The notes beneath the pieces were generated by a model. The model did not search any database. It was not told where the DNA came from and saw only the letters and a list, made by a program, of their open reading frames with translations. The position numbers and the translations under genes were made by a program. A stretch of 64,000 nt of DNA from Strix aluco (lineage: Eukaryota > Chordata > Aves > Strigiformes > Strigidae): positions 2,726,632-2,790,631 of the forward strand of contig NC_133933.1 of the NCBI RefSeq assembly GCF_031877795.1, given 5' to 3'. This document shows, in pieces, positions 59,872 through 64,000 of the stretch; positions within the stretch are counted from its first letter, which is position 1; every line of letters starts with the position of its first letter.

Positions 59872-62844
59872 GTAAGTGCTTGGCTGTATGCCTTCAGCAC
59901 TGTGTTAGTATGTTGTGATTTTTGTCAGATTGTTTTTCCACTCATTTCTTTAGTACCAAACTTATGTTTTATTATTACTTCAGCAGAAGGGCATAAACCT
60001 GTCACTGTGAGGAATACAATGGAGATTTTTAGTAACTAAACTAAAGAAGTAATAGCTATTAAATTATACAGCTTCTGCTCTCCCAGGTGTTAGACCATCA
60101 AGAAACTGAAAGCTGGTCCTGCTTCTGAATTGTATGTATGAAACCAGAGGTCTAAGTATTTCTTGAACGAATTGTAGCTGGTCGCTACACTGACATCTGT
60201 TTTTGTCTAGATAATATAGCATATCTTAATTTTCCCCACTCATTTGGAGTGTTTTGACAGGTCTTTACCAATACTGTACCTCTTCTGCTACGTAGGATAA
60301 CAGCTGTTGGTAGAGTCTGTCAAACACCCAGAATAGGTTTTGTTCAATGCATTTACAAAAAAAAAAAAAATTAAAATTCAATGTGTCAAGTCCTGAACGA
60401 TAGGAAGATAATGGATACACTATTTTCCAATTGTTTGCAGTAATGTAGCTAAAATCAAATGGGACAAAAATAAACCTCTGGGAATTGCATTTTGAGGAAA
60501 AAGGCTGTTGCAAACAGTTAAGTACTAGCAATGAGAAGGCAAGGGAATCCCCTGTTTCTGTTCCCCTGTTGGCCCACTAAATAAATCAGTGGGTTACTGG
60601 GGTACAGAGATGTTTACTTTTATGTAATTCGGGGTAAATACTTGGTGCATGCCTGTGAAATTATCAATCTGTTTCCTAAATTATATTCCTCTTACAGAAA
60701 TAAGTAATCAGTGGTGTGTTAATTCTCTCCCATTCTTATACGTTGTGAATTCAAGCAGGGAAAATTCAATAAAGGGAATATCTCAGTGTTCTCCAGGCTG
60801 CTTATTTAAAGTTGTTTTCAGTTCACCTTTCAGTAACAAGTAAGCTGAGATGGATTGGCCAGAAGCCCAACTACAGAGCTCAAAGAGAGGTTCGTTTGCT
60901 GAGACTTAAATCGTGTGTGTGTGTGTGTTCATGTTCAGCCTTAAAGGTCATCCCTGATTTCAGTGGCTGTGATGTCAATGGGGAAACCCTGCTGCACTTT
61001 TGTTTGTCCTCATGTGAAGGTCTAAGAACGTCAAATAAAAGCAAAGCAACTACTTAGAAAAGTTTAAGGCTTCAGTATAGAAACTAACCACAGGTTCTTA
61101 GTGACTCCTAAGCAAGACTAGGTTATTCTATCAGCTTCTGCTTGTATATGGACTTGTGTCTTTTCTCAGTCACTAGTCCTTTAGCCTAGATTGTTTTGTT
61201 TATTCAACTACTTACTAAGGAGTGCTTTTGTTGAGAAACGTGGGATGATCTTGTATTTGTTAAGTAATGGATGCCACTAACACCAATGTTTTAAGATGAT
61301 TTCTTATCTGAAATAATCAGACAGGATTAACCAGGATGCCCAGCAAAAGTTCCCGATTTATGTTAAGTTTTGGTACTGTTGTGCACTTTTTTCAAGGCTT
61401 TCCCTGACACCATGTCAAATTATTTTTCAATACCCAATAATTCTTTACAACACTTCTGAGAGGTTTTCTAAAATACCTGATTTAACAGATGAAGAATCTA
61501 AGACATGGAGATTAACTTTTTACAAAGGGTCAGACAAATTTTGTGGCTAACAACAGAAACTGAAGCCAAGTTCCCTGAATGTGCAAGATGGTGTTGTTTG
61601 ACCCTCTTTCGTTAGAGTCATGTTGTCCATGCTTGCAGTGGGGATTCCCAGTACAAATCAGTTACTGTATCTGGCTGAGGACTGTTGTAACCATCTCTAG
61701 AGGCTATAACTGAAACCAACTGCTCATTTTTAAGCCACTACATATGTTATAGCCCACTATTCTTTCCTGTTGCTTTTTTATAAGCTTGCAAATTAAAGTC
61801 TTCCTTTCAGACCTTGATTACCTTATGAAGAACAAAAAATAATCACGATTTCTTTCTTGCTTATTTTTGGTTCTCCACAAAAAAATCTTGCTAAGAATTT
61901 TAGGACAACATGCAGTGCCACAGGTCTGTCAGATCCAAGTTAACACCTTACTGAGTGCTGATGGGTAAGTTCTTCTATTTTACCATTGTAGGGGTGGGTG
62001 AGGTTGGTTAGGGGGCAATCCCAAGAATTCCTGATAGTAGAATTGTAAAAAAAAAAAAAAAAAGTGACGTATCTTCTGAGGAGTTACTACTAGTATCTAC
62101 AGAAAATGAATGGATGCTATGTGTATGTCCTTAAAAAAAAAAAAGGGGGCAAAAATACTGCCATTCTAAGTGTCCCAATTGAGGGTGGCTTTTTGTGTAG
62201 TCTTCGTAGAGTTTCTTGATTAGATAATCTGCTAGAGATGCTTTTTCTGCTGCTGAACAGTTGCTGCACTATCTAACCAGAGTTTCTGTGTGGAAGATGA
62301 ATGTAGCTCTGAAGTGACTGAGTAAATCTTTGCAGAAGTATCACGTCCACTATTATGAAAAATCAGATATCCCATGATAGCATTTCAACGTAGGAGGCTC
62401 CATGCTTAAGGTCGTGCGTTGAAGCCACAAAGGCCTTAAGTATCACAAAATAACATTGAACTGCATGAACTGGAGAGGCTCTGTTGCTCAGTGAAACATG
62501 AATCCCAAAGATGTCTGTTAAGTATCGCAAGAGTGAGCAGTACAGGACTGTGGTCCTTGGTGTTGCCATAGGCTTGCCCCCAACTCACGACCACGATATC
62601 AGACTTATTTTGTTATCGTGCATTTAACTGATTGACTGTTAAAAGTTTTTCTTGGCTTCGGTAGAAGCCAAACTTTTTTTTATTTAGGAAGGGGTTGTAG
62701 CTACTGAGTGGAGTCAGTTGAATTATGAATGTTATGTATGTGAACTGGTATATTGTTACATCTTTCTGAATGAATGGTAGAGTTTACAGCAAGTTGCTGA
62801 GAGCCGTCTCCCTTAAAATACTTAAATGAATGTTGTGTTTGCAG
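59872..62844. other. Intergenic or intronic, no gene recognised
   Basis: AT-rich DNA holding the (GT)8 repeat and a 17-bp poly(A) run at 62,047-62,063. No coding motif or repeat family was recognised. It would be an intron if the flanking exon-like segments are real. Confidence 0.5.
60913..60928 (+). repeat. (GT)8 microsatellite
   Basis: Eight GT units in the intergenic DNA right of PAPOLG; a simple and probably polymorphic repeat. Confidence 0.9.
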
Positions 62845-62912
62845 GGCTGCGTATTTCTATCACTCAGACAAAATTCCAGTCAACCCAAGTGGAAGCTTTG
62901 CCTGTAAGAGAG
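62845..62912 (+). other. Candidate exon, 68 nt, downstream of PAPOLG
   Basis: Acceptor TGTTGTGTTTGCAG, donor GTACGT. The frame that fits the 59,754 segment reads LRISITQTKFQSTQVEALPV and ends between codons. It joins the 63,610 segment without a stop. Confidence 0.3.
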
Positions 62913-63609
62913 GTACGTGATTGGGTTCTTGACTCTAAACTGTACTGTACTGCTATGAATGTATTATTGCGTGGCCTCAAATTTAATAAACTTATTCCTG
63001 TAATCAAAGCTTGTTCAGTGCAGTGAACAAGCACAATGAGCGTGCTTCCAGGGCCTAAGAATGTGCTATTGCTTCATGAGTTGCTTAAAGACCCTGAAAT
63101 AAAGGTGGAACAACTACTCCGTTTGGGGAGGTTGACATACCCCTTCTTGTCAGCTTTAGGAGTGTGAATCTTCCTAGACTTACTGAATAAAGCTGTTGGT
63201 CAGTCTCTGTTGCTTGAACATGTTATGAGCAAAGATGGAGACGCTCTTGTGAAGGGAGCCACAGAGATTTCTGGCTCCCTTCCATCTTACTGAGCCAGAA
63301 CAGGGATTTATGAAGACACCAAACTTCTCTTCATAAAGCACTGCTATGCACGCTACGTTAGAAAGCTCTGGGTTGGAAGATAGCCAGTATCTTCTGCAAA
63401 AGTTGAAAGACTTGTGGGTTAGAGCCTTATGAAGGGGAGGATATTGCAAAAGAGAGAGAACTGGACAGGAGTGCTAGAGAATAGAGTGGCTATGGTTGCT
63501 ATTTAAGCGAAGCGAGGGTAAAAAACAACACTTGAGTCTGTTAAGCAGTAGCTATTTTGCTGTTTATTGTTTTCATGAACCATAATCAGTTTGTTTTCTA
63601 TCACTTCAG

Positions 63610-63714
63610 GAGGTTCTTGCCACCACCTTCATCCCTGACACACTTGAGTCCTCTTCTTTCCTGGCTGAAGACTTCTCCTTCATCAGTTGTGGTGAATCAA
63701 CTGTCTGTATATAA
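63610..63714 (+). other. Candidate terminal exon with stop, downstream of PAPOLG
   Basis: Acceptor TCACTTCAG. The phase-compatible frame reads EVLATTFIPDTLESSSFLAE and on to TAA at 63,712-63,714. No polyadenylation signal is visible before the window ends. The three joined segments would give about 94 open codons without an evident ATG. Confidence 0.25.
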
Positions 63715-64000
63715 CTAAGGAGCCAAACGCTCTGTTAAAGGGAGCAAAACTAACACTACATTTACTTACCCCTGGTTTTTTGTTATTTTTAAATTAATTA
63801 CAAGGATGTTTGAGGCAGGGTTGTTGACCACACAAATATAGGTTGTTCATAATACATATAGTCTGGGAGAAACTGTAATTGCTATGCTATAAATAATTTA
63901 TTCTGTGGTTCCATTCAGCTATATATTTAATTTTATTTTTCCATTCTTCTTCTAGGGGCACTAGTAAATATTCTTCCAAGCAAGGATAGTAATGATGAGA

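Overview
The window is vertebrate nuclear DNA, most likely from a bird. It is AT-rich, intron-bearing and poor in repeats. It carries a 5'-truncated CR1 LINE with avian-type reverse transcriptase motifs, and its one recognisable gene is compact. No bacterial, plasmid, CRISPR or organellar feature was seen, and no tRNA or rRNA gene was recognised by eye.

The central feature is a complete poly(A) polymerase gamma gene (PAPOLG) on the + strand. A CpG island at about 34,980-36,080 holds the promoter and a short first coding exon. Twenty-two coding exons with GT-AG introns run from the ATG at 35,696 to the TAA at 55,038. They join in phase into 2,259 nt, or 752 residues. The conserved catalytic core, central domain and RNA-binding domain lie in exons 2-16. 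A Ser/Thr-rich regulatory tail follows in exons 17-22. The 3' UTR probably ends at an AATAAA at 57,437, about 2.4 kb past the stop.

The left half (1-34,900) has no confident protein-coding gene. It opens with a decayed Ty3/Gypsy-type retrotransposon whose nucleocapsid, protease, reverse transcriptase and RNase H traces lie in order over about 1.8 kb; this is unusual for a bird. A decayed CR1 copy lies at about 11.09-12.64 kb on the - strand. Several short segments between 17 and 30 kb look like exons on the - strand. The + strand is A- and C-rich in sampled lines left of the CpG island and T- and G-rich right of it. Together these suggest an unannotated transcript diverging from the PAPOLG promoter.

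PAPOLG introns carry a CR1 3' scrap close to the exon 5 acceptor and a 191-bp hAT-like MITE with an imperfect 8-bp target duplication. Beyond the gene (57.5-64 kb) there is a GC-rich, CpG-containing patch at 58.1-58.75 kb and three or four exon-like segments on the + strand. Two splice junctions there keep an open frame, so this may be a further short transcript.

In mammals the neighbours of PAPOLG are BCL11A and REL (established knowledge). Neither is visible here, so the window appears to lie between them.
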